DNA of 64,000 bases from Caenorhabditis remanei (lineage: Eukaryota; Nematoda; Chromadorea; Rhabditida; Rhabditidae). A program made the position numbers and the translations under genes. Positions 22,690 through 36,203 of this stretch are shown here, one piece after another (position 1 is the first letter of the stretch; every line of letters begins with the position of its first letter). The stretch covers positions 5,146,001 to 5,210,000 of the forward strand of contig NC_071328.1 of assembly GCF_010183535.1 (NCBI RefSeq), in the 5' to 3' direction. The notes below the pieces were generated by a model. The model was not told the DNA's origin, made no database searches, and was given only the letters and a program-made list of their open reading frames with translations.

Positions 22690-25600
22690 TCAAAGAGTAC
22701 ACACTGATTCCTGCATAATCACCTCACGTGTCTGTTGCAGAATCGTCGGATCGATGCCCTCGTCTTCATCAACGTCCGATTCCGAATCCGACGCGTTCGC
22801 ATCCAACGGACTGCGGCCAGCAGAGCTTGAAGCGATGGGCGATGGAACGTGAGTGGATGTTGAGCCTAGATGCATTTGCATTAGCATTGAATGCATTAAA
22901 GCCGCTTGATGCTGTTGCTGAGTAGCCAGAGGAATTCCATTATTACCGGTTGGCGATGGACTCTCTGAGCTACTGCTACAAGCGCCACTCGTACCTCTAC
23001 CGTCCTGAGTGTCCGTCATGTCGGAACCGGATCGATCTGTTGCGTACTCGCACTTCTTCTTTCGCTTACAGAATTTACACCACAAATCTGTGTTGCTCAC
23101 TCCAAATCGGGCACGACACTTCTTCTGATCGCTGTTCTCCGACGCTGAAACTAGAATTTCATTATTTTTAAGAGGATCGAAGACCGTAAAGTGTTGAAAA
23201 ATTATTGTTTTGAATTGTGTCCGATTTACAAAATATTATTCTTGAACTCATGAAGTCTTTGTGTCTGTAAGTCCAGATGTCCAGAATTTTCAAAATCCAG
23301 GAATCCGGACGTCTGTTATGGGGTTATTCACCTCCGGAAAAACGTTTTTTCCCTCGATTCATTTGCCGGAAAAAACAGTTTTTTCCGTTTTTTCGCCGTT
23401 TTTTCCGGCAAATGAATCGAGGGAAAAAACGTTTTTTCCGGAGGTGAATAACCCCATTAGTGTCGTCTAGATGTGTGTCTGAATATCTAGATGTCCAGAA
23501 GCTCAAAATTGAAGAAAACTGGAGTTCAAAAGTCAGGATTTTCTGCTTTTGGATGTACAGACGTCCGATTTTCCTAATTTCAGAAATCGCAAACGAAAAA
23601 TAAAGTGTTGCCTGATTCTCTATTCGAAGGTGATCAAATTTCAGAATTTTTGGAAATCGTGTCAGTCTGTATATCCGAAGTTCACAAAATTCAGATATTC
23701 AGACAAAATGTCACTAGATTCTAGTCTGTCTGTCTGCACGAATGTACGAAAAAATGTCCCCGTAATCTTACTCACCAACACTCTTATCTCTCCTCTTCTT
23801 CGTCTTCTTCTTATTCACCGCATAATTTTCGCGTGCCGACCATTGTGGATACTTCTCTTTGTGTGTTTCCCGATCCTTCTTCGCCATTTCAAAATACTTT
23901 TGTTGCTCTTCTTTCGGTAAATCATGCCATCGTTTACCCAATTCCTTATTCAACTCGGCACTCTGCTTCTCATTATTCCCAATTTCTTCTAATAATGCTT
24001 TCCGATTCTCTTTCATAAACCACATGAACGCGTTCAGCGGCTTCTTGATATGATCATCTTTCTTCACTTTTCCACCTCCATGACCCCTCCTTTCATTATT
24101 TTGTGGCATCATCGGATGTGTCATATACGGTGGCATTCTCATCTGATTCAGTGGATTCAGCGGACCCGCTCGCATATGAAGAGGTGCCGCGTTCTCCAGT
24201 TGTTGCTTAGCAGCCGCCGCCGCCATCGCTGCCGCTCCATAGAGCGGACTCGCCGGGAACATTCCGAATTGGGGACTGAGTGCACTCATCGGCAGCATAC
24301 TCATCATACCCGGCGATCGGAGACCATATGGAGATCCCTGTAAAGAGAAAGAGAAATGGATCGTCGTGTTTATATTAGAGAAAGCTTATTATCTGTATCC
24401 TTTTCGCTTTGTGAGATACCACTCGAGGGGCGATTCTCGAGTGGTTATTTTGTGTTTTAGTGGAGTTATGACAGTGATAATGAGCTGCGAACAATTGCAA
24501 AACAAATACAAGTGCGGGCGGCCGCCGATTGGCGGGAATGTTTGACTGTAGGGGATGGGTTTAGCCGAGATAATGATTGGGTAGAGGGTGTACTGTAAGA
24601 GAAGTCGGATGACGCTAGGGAGCGGGTTTGTTTGAAGGAGCAGGTTTCATGTGAATCTAGCATTCGGAATGAGAAAAAGAACGAATTTCAGAGCATTCTC
24701 AAAGTCAAATCAAAGAAATTGAAATAGTATAAAACTATGGTGGAACCGTCCTCCTCTAGCACAATAAGAAAAGTCTCATTGCTTGAAAAAACAGAAGACA
24801 AAAAGCAGAAGAGCTCTCAGAGTGCGGTGTTTGGAACTGTTTTGTGGCGAGATCAACTTCAAAAAGTTTCAAGCGGTGAGCTTAGAAACCATCGCAAAAA
24901 TTTAATTAACGGAGCAACACAAGGTTTCTTGAGAGAGAGCCCTTTGTGGCATGGTTTGAAGACATCGGATTTTTCATTAAATCCTGGTCAAAGCTCGCTG
25001 CTTTGTATTCCTGATTCGACTGTCAAAAAACCTGGCAAGTTCACTTTTCGTAGAATCTCCTACAACCTAGACCCCTCAATAGTCTCGATTTCCAGAAAAC
25101 TAAATTTTCGAAATATTCGAAAAACAAGTCATTTCTATTTGTTTTCTCCTATATTCACCTATTGTTTTACAGGAAGCCCTCCCCTTCCTTTCCTTACACC
25201 AATCATGTACCGGAAGCAATTAGAGCCCTCTTCTTTTGGGGTCATCACCTCCTCCCTCTGAATGAATGGAACAGTAGTGAAAAGACACCTTCTTTTTGAA
25301 CACAGAGAGGGGGACATTGTTTTGTTCTCTTTTTGCATGTCGGGGGTGTCCAAACATGTCGTTCACCCCCCTACCAACCAAAAAGAGGTGTCTAATTGTC
25401 TATTGTATATCGGTGTCGTCGTCGGGAACCATCGAATGAACGAGACGACGATAATTACAAAAAGAAATAATTTGAGGGGGGGGGGCTCTTGACATTCTTC
25501 ACTATTTTTTTTGGCGTTTGGGAGAATAAATGGAACAGCGACACGCTCAACTATAATTATAGTTGTTTTTCGAGAGAGAAATCATTCAGCTCCATTTTCA

Positions 25601-27293
25601 AACCGGTGTAATTAGTTGGCACCGCCAATTTTGCGCGATCCCGTCAGGATAACGTGTCACAGCTCATCATCATCATGTCACACTGTCACGTTACAAAAGA
25701 TCTAAAGATTTGAATAAATGCTTACCATGAAAAAGGGAAACATCATAGGTAATCCATAGGCGGGACTCAGGCCAGGACCCGTCATCATTGGCATCATTGG
25801 AAATGAGGGGGAGGGTTCGGCTTTGATGAATGCTTCTGCTTTTAGACCTGAAAATAGGGAAAAATTGAGATTTTGGTTAAAAATGGGATGTTTTGAGTGA
25901 TAACTATATATAGAATCAGTATTTTTTTGCAGGTAGAATGCGACGAGTTTCTTTGACAAACATTTGCATTAGAATAGCCCCATTACTTTTCTTTTCCTTG
26001 AAAGAATAAAGGGATTGACGTCTGTTTTGTTGGTTGAAAGTCTCAAAAGTACAGTTTGTGGTTTTCAGAACAAAAATCACAATTCTCGTAAATCGACACT
26101 TACTGGAAAAATTATGGAAATTAGGACTTTTCAGACAAAACGAAAAATGTTAGAATGCTGGAGCCATGTAGATTCTTTCAAACTTTGTTCGAGACAAATA
26201 TTGAATAAATAATAAGACTTTAAGATATCAAGTTTAGAGATTTTCGCTGTTTTCGGTTCTAAATTGCATCATCCTACCGATTTAACTGCTTCTTTTTCAG
26301 TCAAGAAGCCTTATAACTGCGGTAGCAAACTAAATCTAAGCAAATTTTCTGAATCACCACGACATCAGCTTTCCAATCATACAACTTTTGTCTGAAATTC
26401 ATTTCTTCGGAAATATATTTTTTGACAATATTTCCTGAAATTTCTCGATCCTAAACCGATCTACTTCACCCTACTATCATTTTCTTTCCCCATTTTTCAA
26501 AAAACTTAATTACACCTTCTTCAAAAGAACCTCTAACCATCTGTTCCCTTTCAAATCCCCCCTCCATTACCCCCGCATTTTTTGTACAGTCTTTTAGCAT
26601 ACAAAGCGGACCAACTTGTTCAAGTAGGTGTACTTGCCGGATTAGCACACACACGACTAAGGAGAGATAAGCAGAGAGATCATATAGGTTGAAGAGACTC
26701 AGATAGTGTTCGAACACCATTGCGCAACATCCTTTTCCGTCATTATGAGATTGCGCAACGATGGACATTATCATTCGGGTGGCAAGGTTTTTCTTGGATT
26801 GATTTGTTTTTAATCCCAACTTTTTTCCACTGCCACGTGGCTTTTCGCGATCAAACAATTCCAAGTTTCAAAATGCTCGGCAGTTTTCGGAGGGTGTAAA
26901 GTTGATCTCCCTCCACACACCGAGTGGCCCATCGGTGAGGTCCATAAAACTTTTGTGTGATAATAGAGGGGTCCCCACTCACTCAGCTCGCGCTCAATTT
27001 TCGAATCAATTTCAAATTTATGAGATATCATCGAAGCGAGCAAAATGCTCAAAATCTTCACAGAATTGAACGAAAACAAATATTTTTCAATGCAAAAACT
27101 CACCACCAATCGTCGGAACTCTTCCGCTGCCACCAGCACCACCGGCACCGTCTAACTCTGCTTCCATCACCGCTTCCTTCTTATCATCGGCCAATTGTTG
27201 TTCCGACGTCTCCCCACTGATCATGGGATCGTCGTCAGCGTCCTCATCCCTCCGGAACACCTTCACCTCATCGCCGAGCTCTTCGTCGGCCAT
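22690..27293 (-). CDS. pop-1: POP-1, TCF/LEF HMG-box transcription factor
   Basis: Exons 27293-27104, 25847-25726, 24337-23776 and 23144-22690, all in phase, give 442 residues, close to my recollection of about 438 in C. elegans. The N-terminus MADEELGDEVKVFRRDEDAD is the acidic beta-catenin-binding region. Residues 105-185 are rich in Met, Pro and Ala. The HMG box spans about 199-270 (DDHIKKPLNAFMWFMKENRK onward) with a basic tail KKKTKKRRDK. A C-clamp follows at about 299-325 (KKCRARFG, WCKFCKRKKKCEY). POP-1 binds Wnt target promoters and with SYS-1/beta-catenin sets asymmetric cell fates. The Ser/Asp-rich C-terminus ends CTL. A second ATG lies three bases upstream (27296). Intron 3 contains a long hairpin; the upstream side is a gene-free stretch of about 13 kb. 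Confidence 0.96.
23318..23457. repeat. Near-perfect 140-bp palindrome in pop-1 intron 3
   Basis: The left arm, beginning ATGGGGTTATTCACCTCCGG and running to about 23376, is the reverse complement of the right arm at 23396-23457, which ends GAGGTGAATAACCCCAT. The loop is about 20 bp of TTTTTTCCG repeats. The arms are almost identical, so the insertion is recent or actively maintained. Confidence 0.88.
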
Positions 27294-29141
27294 CATTTTT
27301 GATATCTGGAATGATAAAATGAAGTTTTGAGCATAAAAGACGGAAAACTGGAAAAGAAATGAAGAATATCAGTGTGTAACGGTCGAAAAGTGTACTCAAA
27401 TAGCTGAAAATCATTTCAAAATTAGAAATTTCCTTCAATAAAACTAATAGAACAGTGAAATTTCAAGAATTTTAGTCAATTTTCAAGATTTCATAACATT
27501 TATGAAGCGCCAGCCATTCAAATTAACGATAATGCAATTTTGGACAGAACTAAATGATTTCTCAATTAGAAATAACTTATTTTTAGCATTTAACATTTAA
27601 AATAGTGGGAAAAGGGACCAAAAAATGTGGAGGGACTAGTTCCGAGAAGACTGAAAAAGCTAGTCCCCCACCACGAACAACGCGGGAAATTCGAAATCAA
27701 AGGATTAAAGCAAATGTTCATGAACGTTCAGAAGACGTGTTTACAGAAAATAATCGATTTTCGGCGGCCAATCAAACAAAAACAGCTGTTAGGTGGCAAC
27801 ATATGGCTCTATTTTACCAAAAATTAGCAAAAAATTATTCAAAAAGTGGAAAAAGAAGGTGCCCAATTATAAAATGCAAATGAAAACAGAAGCCAGCAGG
27901 AGGTGAAAAACGAAGAACTAAGTGAGGAAGATAGTGGAACGAAAAGAGGCGAAAAGGATCCATAAAATTCAAATAAATGACGGGCCGGGGCGGAGAGAAG
28001 AAGACGGGAGACCGCGGGTGTATTGGTTGGTGGCTGTGCGCAGTCTTCACCATGGCCCCCACCAAAATCGTCTGCGTCTCTTCACTCTCGTCTATCAAGG
28101 CGGCCCGCCCATGCTAAATGGTGTGTGAGAAGGGGCCCTGTGTGTATGTGTGCGCAGGTGGCCGACAATAATAGCTGTAGGAAAGAAAAAAGAAGAGGTC
28201 AGAAGGGAGCATTCAATTCAAGGAGGGTGCCAGAGAAGTTAAGAAATTGAAAAAATCGAAAGGTAATAGTGAAATTGATAAGAAGAACTGTCAACGTGTT
28301 CAGACTCACTCACAATGTTCAGAAGAAATGGAAGATAGTGAGGAGACAAAAGAGAGATAGAAAGAGAGAGACAGAGGGTTCTTCATCATTGTGAGAGGGT
28401 ATGTGTGACCCTCCTTCAAACAAAAAACGAAGAGATGGCACGACTACCGACGAAAAACGAAAATTAGTCTTCCACTTTAGTGTTTGAGAGAGACGGAACA
28501 CACCGAAATAGAGGAAATTCTGAATTTATAACCAGAATAAGTGAGTTTTAAACATTCAAAAAAGCTTTAGAGTGGAGTGGTATCGAACCAAAGAGATATT
28601 GCGCGGGAGACAGAGGAGATACCGCCTGCGCCAACCGTGCATAAATTAGAAATACCGAGGAAGCCGAAGATAAAGAAAAGAGCAAGTTTCATACGGAGAG
28701 GCATAGGAGAAGAGCAAAATCAGAAGGAGAAAAATCAATTAGAGTGTCGAATGAGCGTACAAGGTAGACTAGGTAAAGAGAAAAGAACAAAGCAGGTGGT
28801 TGTTATACCGTCTCTTTTTATCCCACAGGAGAACATCACCATCTGTTGCAAAAAATCTCGAAGATCGCATCTGATCCTCTTAGCAGTGAGGACAAAAGGT
28901 GGGAAATCTAGATGAATACAATTAGTGTGTTTCCTGTTGTCACTTCACGTCAATATCCGACAGTTCGTGAGAGCTGAGAACTCAGATAATGGGAATTTTA
29001 CTGTTGGGAAGGGTTGTGAATGTGGAGAAATGTGGTAATAAAGCAATTATGGGAAATGGGGAGAGTAACATTTTCGGGGTAGAGGTCTGGTAGGGCTCGC
29101 AAAAAGCATCGTAGTTATAACCGCCTTGAACAGCTCAAATA

Positions 29142-29206
29142 TCTGGTACGGTTGTGGTGCTAAGGGCGCTTACAGTCCTGGGTTCAAGCCCGGCACCTGC
29201 CATCCT
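29142..29206 (+). repeat. tRNA-like sequence
   Basis: GTGGTGCTAAGGGCGC is followed by a B box (CTGGGTTCAAGCCCGG). The D arm is short and the acceptor stem is missing. Confidence 0.4.
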
Positions 29207-29800
29207 CTTTTTGCGAATTCGAAAATTAAAAGTAAAGATAATCTAAACCCCACACCGCCAACCACAATTCTCGATAAGCATCTAAGACTCCGCCCACTTT
29301 CCAAAAATTCGCCCATTTTTCTTCATCTCGACGATGGGGGTGGGTGCCGCTGCCTAATTTGAAAATTGCGTGGCGACAGACGTCTTCTTATTCGTCTTCT
29401 ATCCGACCCATATCTCCAAAGATGGGGACGACGGACGGGCAGAGTGTCAATAATTTATGTAGAAATATTGGGACAAATGGTGTGATATAGACAGAGAGAA
29501 GGAAGGAAAGAAGAAGAAGACGAAGTAGAAAACATCGATTGATCATCAATTGACATGCAACCATCCGCTTCTTTTTCAAAACGAACGAAGCGGTAGGCTG
29601 GCGGAGGGGTGAATAAGGAGAAGGAGAAGGATTAGCGTGAAGACGAAAGAGGAACGTTTGAATTTTTGAAGGACATGCATATAGAAAGGAGAAGGACATG
29701 CGTAACGCCATTTGTTTATATATGGAAAAATGAGAAAATGTTTTCATTCATTTGGGCGTGACAAACTTTCATGGATCATCCTACAGACCAACCTAATCCT

Positions 29801-29873
29801 TGAGCATGTGGCTCAGTCGGATGCGTTTTTTCCCCACGCACCAGGTGATCGGGGTTCGACTATCGACGCGGTC
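29801..29873 (+). repeat. tRNA-like sequence
   Basis: TGTGGCTCAGTCGGATGCG (A-box-like) and GGGGTTCGACTATCG (B-box-like) lie about 40 bp apart. A T run that could end Pol III transcription starts about 7 bp downstream. Confidence 0.45.
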
Positions 29874-31773
29874 AAACTATTTTTTTTTCTTTTTGAAGAA
29901 CTATTAAATAAAATGAAATTGGACACCACCAATTTGAAACCGTAACCGCTGAAGGTGAGGTCTCTCTTTCGATCCTCCCCGTCCCCCCGCTACACCAGTC
30001 AGTCATCTGTCTTTGTCATAAATATAATGGATCATCTAACCCTCATTGAAAGTGATCCGAGTAGTAACCTCTGTTGCTCTGGGCTGGACTCCTCCTCTTT
30101 GCATTTGTTTAGATTCCACTGTGTGTGGTGTCACACTAGCACAATGACCTACTCTTTTTCACACTTTCCTGTCAAAAGAAGACAACAGAAAGTGAACATT
30201 AAAAATATGAGAAATGGTGGGCTTCTGGAGGTTAGATGATGGGTTAGAAAAGATCCTAAACTCAGAAATTGGTTCCAAAACACGGGGAGAATACATGCGC
30301 GCTCCACCGCACTACCGTTGGCACAGTAACCAAATGGAGCTTCGTGGCTCTCTGGATAAGATGACTCATAAAGGTTGACTTATATAATTAAAAAGGTGAA
30401 CACTTGCCAATCCCAAATATATAAATAATTTTAAAATTGGTTCACAAGTTTTCTAGAAATTTGCGTTTGAAAATGTGACTAAATTTTTTTAATGTCAAAA
30501 TTTTCGGATCAGAAAATTTTCAGAAAATACTGATTTTTATGGGATATATTCAATATAATTAAAAGCCAAAAAGTTGATTCATTTGAATATTAAAGCAACT
30601 ATGGGGTTGCCTTCATGATCTTTGAGAAATTATGATTTGAAAATTAAAAAAAATCAATTTTTTTGGCTTTGAATTTCTGACCGAGTAGTAGATTATTATA
30701 AACACTATCAAAATGATAAAATCAATAGTTACTTTGATTTTTGAAGAATATTCCACACGTAACTGGGTGCCGTGGTACCGGTACCAACGGGCCGGCGCGC
30801 TCTATCGCGAGCCCATTCTCATTTCTACTAAACATCATCGTCTGTTTTTTCAACAGATGCCTCAAATTATATTATCAATAAATTTGGGAAGTTAAATATC
30901 TGCTCAATCGAAATGTATAATTCACACTTAAATTGGTTAACATCTTTTTAAGGAATCGCGGATTGAAACTATCCTTTAAAATTTCCGTACCAAAACGTTC
31001 AACCCTTCATTTCTCCCAATCACTAGAACTTCCAAAAACCGGATATAAAGCATCAAATCAGAAATTTTTTCAGCTTTTCGACGGTATATTAAACATTATA
31101 TGCCCGCGTTCGTATTCTAACCAAAAACCGTCTAAAAGCGAAGCTATCAACAGAAAAATAGAGAGAAGAATAATCTACAGTCATTAATCCTCAACATCAT
31201 TAACATTTGGTGTACTACACCTGACTGACTAATTGACCCTTTCCTGTTCTCTCTTATCGTTTTCCGAAAGTTCTTATCATCCGCCCCCGTCCCCCTATTC
31301 TTCAAGAGATTTGGAGCATTTCTTATCAGGTTATCAGTTAGAGAACTCAATTAGAGTATGGGGTCTTCTCGAGCGGTTCATTGTCGAAAATTGAGATCAG
31401 AACAGAAGAAAATGAGCAGAAGCAAAGAATCGGAAAGGAAAAAAGAATATTAAAATTGACGGAAGAAAAAGTGAATGAAAAAGTAAGGAGGGGCGGACAA
31501 GGGGTGGGTGCTGGTGGGGGCAGTAAATCATTTGCCGCCCGAAGACCTCTTCTTCAGAAGACGAAAAAAAAGAAGACGTTGTCGTTGTTTCTCTCCCCCC
31601 TATTTGTCTACGATCCCTCTATTTCGTTGTCTCCTCCTACTTTTCTTCCACACATAAAACACCCTTGACGTCTCCATGCCGAAGATGTTCGTCAAGTTTT
31701 CTGGTTATGACGTGGCGAGTCGAGTTGCGGTGGCAACTGGCTCTTGACCGTCCTGGAGATCGGTAGAAGTTAG

Positions 31774-31842
31774 GAAGACGTGGCGCATTGGGTTGAATTT
31801 TTGCCCGGCACTCCACCATACGGTGGTTCGAGCCCGGTGGTC
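31774..31842 (+). repeat. tRNA-like sequence followed by a T7 run
   Basis: TGGCGCATTGGGTTGAA (A box) and GGTGGTTCGAGCCCGG (B box), with weak AGAC/GTCT end pairing. It is immediately followed by seven Ts, a Pol III terminator signal. Confidence 0.45.
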
Positions 31843-32194
31843 TTTTTTTGGAAGCGATCGCTAACTAAACTTATCTCGATATTAGATCCAACAATAAAAA
31901 TGTACCTCAAAGAAGGGGGGAATGAGAATTGGTAATAAAAGCTCCAGAATGTCTCTGTTTCCCGGCTCGTATAACCGGCACATTCACACGGTATGGTGAT
32001 GGGGCGGCAGAGATGAAAGGGGAGAAGGACGGGAAGATTGTCATATAACTGTATGTATATGGAAAAAGAAAAGAATAAGGAGAAGAAGACGAAGGTGTTT
32101 AGGAGTTAGTGTTACGCCTTTGTATATCTTTGGTAACAAAGAAAGAGAAGGTCAGTTGAGTTTTTATTTTGTTAATTAGGGTTGAATGTTTGTA

Positions 32195-32885
32195 AGGTTT
32201 GCCTACAGTAACCACACCACATCAGCTTAGCAACAGTAGCCTAGCTCACTACTACAGTAACCCTTCTTTCACTTCTAGAGCTTGAAAAAGTTTTAAATTG
32301 ATCTGGGTTGCTGTAGCTTCACCTAGAGATATGATATATTATCGAAATATACAAGTTCCGACATTTTTTCCTCGTCGGTGTTTGCGGACTCAAGCCAAAA
32401 TTATCAAATTTTGGCTTGAGTCCGCAAACACCGAGGGGGAAAAAATGTCGGAACTTTTTTGTTGCGACAATAGTGAGCGAACTATAAACTACAGTATCCC
32501 AACTACAGTAACCAGTACTCGCGGCAGTTTGCGGAAGGACTTTCATTTCTTGGATTTTGAACCCGTGCTCACTTTAGGTAGGTCCACCGTAACTCTTGAC
32601 TATGGTCACCCAGAAGCCCGGATACAGTACTCCAGATGCAGCAACCCACAGCTACAGTAGCCAAACAATGGTTCTACAGTAGGGCAACGGTAGGATCCCG
32701 CTACAGTATGCACCTAATTACAATAGCCTAGCGGCACGGTAAGCTTAAGAACATGAAAAACGTATTAGCCCAGTGGTAATCGGATTTCAGAGAGCATTTG
32801 GGAGTGATTACAGTAGTGAATACAATACTCCAGCCTAGCTACAGTAACCCACATTCAGTACCCTAGATTTGCTACAGTAAGCCAA
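32195..32885. repeat. Cluster of CTACAGTA motifs
   Basis: CTACAGTAACC, CTACAGTAGCC and related 8-11-mers recur more than ten times, at irregular spacing. The motif also occurs at 40020-40060 and at scattered sites elsewhere. Confidence 0.6.
32353..32456. repeat. 104-bp near-perfect hairpin
   Basis: AAGTTCCGACATTTTTTCC at 32353 pairs with the complementary GGAAAAAATGTCGGAACTT ending at 32456. The middle part CGGACTCAAGCCAAAATT pairs across a 4-6-base loop, with only about two mismatches. Confidence 0.88.
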
Positions 32886-33479
32886 ATGAAGAAGCCTTGT
32901 GAAAACTAGGGATCACCAGCAAAGTTTTCAAAACGCCTACCATTTTTCTGAGCATCATATCTTCTTCTCTTCCACAAAACAATAGCCGAGAATAACAGAC
33001 CGCTCCGCTCTCGAAACCTCAAAGTGAAAGCGGATCCCGCATCAAAAGAGGCGGGACCCCCGTGTGTTACAGTATCCTTTCCTAACACAAGACAATCAAC
33101 TATTCTTCTCGAGTGATTTCCACTTCAAAAGTATTGCTTCTTCTAGCTCGTTTCACTCGGCTATCAACCACTGTTTCATCCCCCTTTCAAGACAAAAGGT
33201 GGCGGCACGAGGCGATTACGGTAGGTGCGGGCGGAGAGCCCGCTCTTCATTGTTGACAGATAGATAGTTGATAGACCGACAACAGAGAGGAACCATTGTA
33301 TAATTAGCATATGTATTACAAGAGGGGGAAACAACTTGAAAGTGATAAGGTGTGTCTTGAGTGGAGCCCCTTCACTATCAACGGACATTTGTCGTTTTGG
33401 TATTGATGTTGATTAGGAGGGAACGTAATGAGTTTACTCGAAAATATGGTTTAAGATTTCAATATTAAAACTGAAATCG

Positions 33480-34135
33480 GAGAAGAGACGCAGAGAAAAA
33501 TCGGAGAAGAGACGCATCCCTTTTGATATTCTTCCAAGAAATGTATTTCAAAATCTCATATCAATTTGATTTATTTATTTGAAGGACTTTCACCACTTAT
33601 ACAAATAAGAAAAAAAAAGCTAGAACGACGTTGTCAACTAGTCAAATGTTTAAAATTTTAAGCAAATCATTTTAAAAGTGAGCTACTCTGTGTTAATTTA
33701 TCTCAAAAACTAAAAAAAAGCTGGAAAAAAGTTGTCAAGATCGAAGCAAGAGACAGTTCGGATCCACTACTCGACATGTCTCCGAGAGATAATTTTCAGA
33801 GTACAATCTCAGAATCCATGGAATTTCAGATTAAACTCATCCAAAAAAACTGTGACGTGGAGGGTGCAGAGAAACGAAAGTGTCTGTTTTCTCTGCGTCT
33901 CTGCTCCTTCTCTTGCTCCAAAACGTGCGTGCTATTTTAAATTCCGATTATCTCAAAATCAAAAACATATAAAAAGAAAGTGTCTTCTAATAAAATAATT
34001 TAATTAAAATTTTACACATTTTACTAATTTTCAACTTTTTTCTAGCTATTTTAGTTTTTGAGATACACCTCTTTAAACAACTACATTGAATGAAAGCGCA
34101 GACAATTAGACGCTCTCGTTTCTCCGCGTCTCATT
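33480..34135. repeat. Repeat of the AGACGCAGAGAA family
   Basis: Starts with doubled GAGAAGAGACGCA units and ends CGTTTCTCCGCGTCTCA. Inside are opposing pieces GAGCTACTC...AAAAAAGCTGGAAAAAAGTTGTCAA and CAACTTTTTTCTAGCTATTTTAG. Related copies lie at 39472-39731, 41040-41405, 43650-43865, 50610-50945 and 51365-51900. Confidence 0.6.
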
Positions 34136-34991
34136 TTCTTCTAGTGCTAACTCTAGTGCTCTCGTGCTGAAGTAAGCCACGACTCAGAACTCACCAAAGT
34201 GGAAATACTCATTCAGCTTTCAGGAAGCTAGTCAGAAATGAAAGTATGTCGAAGAAAAAAAGCTGAAATTATATATATTTTTCGAAAAAATGGATGAAGC
34301 ATAATAGGCGCGAAATAGATGCATATCGGGGGTGGTGTTCCTTCCGTCAGATCTATTGTTTCTATTGTCTATACGTTTTTGATGATCGGACCGTTTAGAA
34401 ATTGAGAACAAAAGCAGGTGGAGCTGTTACAGTATACCCTTTTCAGATGGCTTTCAAAATATTTTTCGAAAGCGAATGTCTAAAGGAGGCCGTTGAAACT
34501 AAAAACTTGGAATTCTAGACCAGATGAAAAGGGAATGCAACATGAACAACAATGAATTCAAAAAAGAGTATAATAGTACATGAAACAGAGTCATCATGTT
34601 TCTCTCTCTCCCGTGTCGGGGGGCATGTCAAAAAAGTCTCTTGCCTCCCTTCGAAAAAGAGAAGTGAATCAGTAATTGTTTGATGTTGCCGGTCAGGTGG
34701 CGCAGTCATAGAGAAAGGGATTTGAATGAAGAAAACGAAGAAGACACGCGTCAAATTTGAGGTCAAATTGGGGCGAAAACGGAGGGAAAAATTGAAGAAG
34801 GAGGAGGCATGCAAAATCTGTGAGGAAGGAAGAGTGAGAGGTGACAAATTAAGTGGAGATCGATGGGAAAGCGAAACTACGGTGGGAAAAAAGGTCTCTA
34901 GAATTCGAAGAGTTGCAGGATCTTGAGCCTAAAATCTAAACAAAAAGTTGATCTTAACATCAAAAACTTATTTCAGATCTTGAAAAACGCT

Positions 34992-35184
34992 GTCAAAAAT
35001 GGTTTGACGGTATGTGGAATCGAACCCGAGACTATTTGAACCGTAGCCACCGAACTACGCCGCCGCGTTCTGGCCTCGCAGCTGCGAGTGTTCTTGCAGT
35101 GGTGGCTCAGTCGGTAAGGGTGATGATCATGGTTCTATAGATCTTTGGTTCGATTCCTTCTTCCTCCTAACCATTTTTGCAAGC
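34992..35184. repeat. Palindromic element with head-to-head tRNA-like arms
   Basis: The left arm (minus) has TAGTTCGGTGGCTACGG and CGGGTTCGATTCC, at 35075-35008. The right arm (plus) has GGTGGCTCAGTCGGTAAGG and TTGGTTCGATTCC, at 35095-35168. The outer ends GTCAAAAATGGTT (34995) and AACCATTTTTGC (35169) are inverted, so the whole is one foldback unit. A GC-rich spacer lies in the middle. Confidence 0.65.
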
Positions 35185-36142
35185 CTAATTAGCATGCTTG
35201 TCAAGGCCCGGTAGAATAATTTCAAGGCCCGGTTTCAAAACTGATCTTTTTTCCAAATTTTTTCAATTTTTCTTCGAAAATGTGACAATTTCTGATGATT
35301 TTTCAGAATTTTTTCTAGTTCTGAATGATAGTCGAAAAATTGACTTTTTAGAGAAAAAAATTCAAAAATTCAAGAAAATTTGAATTTTGAACTTTGGCGC
35401 CAATTTCCCGGGCCTTGATTTTGCTGATAAGGTCCGGGGCTTGACAAGTCTGCTAATTAGCTTGTCTTGATACCAATAGACACTTCTCAAATGTCAAAAA
35501 ATCGCTAATTTTTTGTTTATTCATAACAGGAAGCCAGCCATTCATATAACTTGTGCTGCTCTTTGTGATTCATCTGTTGCTCATTTGGCTCTCTCTCACT
35601 CCCTCTTTTCTTCATTACCAAACAGAAACATAGAATAAACAAATGTGACATTGATACCCTTCCTAGCTACCGACCTCTTTCAAAAAACGCGTCTTGCGTC
35701 TGGTGACCCCGAAAAGACAGGCGGTCCCGATCCCCCGAAGCGGGACCGTATCGAAATCTGATACCTCATATACATTAGAAAAAGAAGAAGAAGAACGCCG
35801 TGGACCTGTGTCAAATGACCATAATACCCCTTGCCAGTGTTTATTTGATCCAAGACGATGAGGGATAATGGATTATATGTGAAAGAGAGGGCGAAGGGAC
35901 CCTCCGCTCGCGATTGAAGGGATTATGATGGATTGACAACTTATGATGTATACTGATTAGGTAATTTAGTGGACCGGAAACGGAAATTACGGTCAAGTGG
36001 GGAAAGAGGGGAGATAGATAGTTAATGATGGGAGAAAAGTTTGAATTTTTATTAGTTTGGTGGGCCCAGGATGTATGCAGCGGCGCCCCACGACCTCTGT
36101 AATATAAAAGACCGCTTCTCTGTGGGTTAGTTCGCAGCCGCG

Positions 36143-36203
36143 TCGCTCATGGCCCAGTGGATAAAGACAATGGTTCCTGGAGGTTTCAATTCTTTCCAGA
36201 GCT
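36143..36203 (+). repeat. tRNA-like sequence
   Basis: CATGGCCCAGTGGATAAAG (A-box/D-arm-like) is followed by a weak B box (AGGTTTCAATTC). It is preceded by GC-rich CGCAGCCGCGTCGC, as in the paired elements. Confidence 0.4.

Noticed and set aside
29801..29873. Functional tRNA gene
   Set aside because: A and B boxes are present, but the acceptor and T stems do not pair. The same holds for the other tRNA-like sequences listed.
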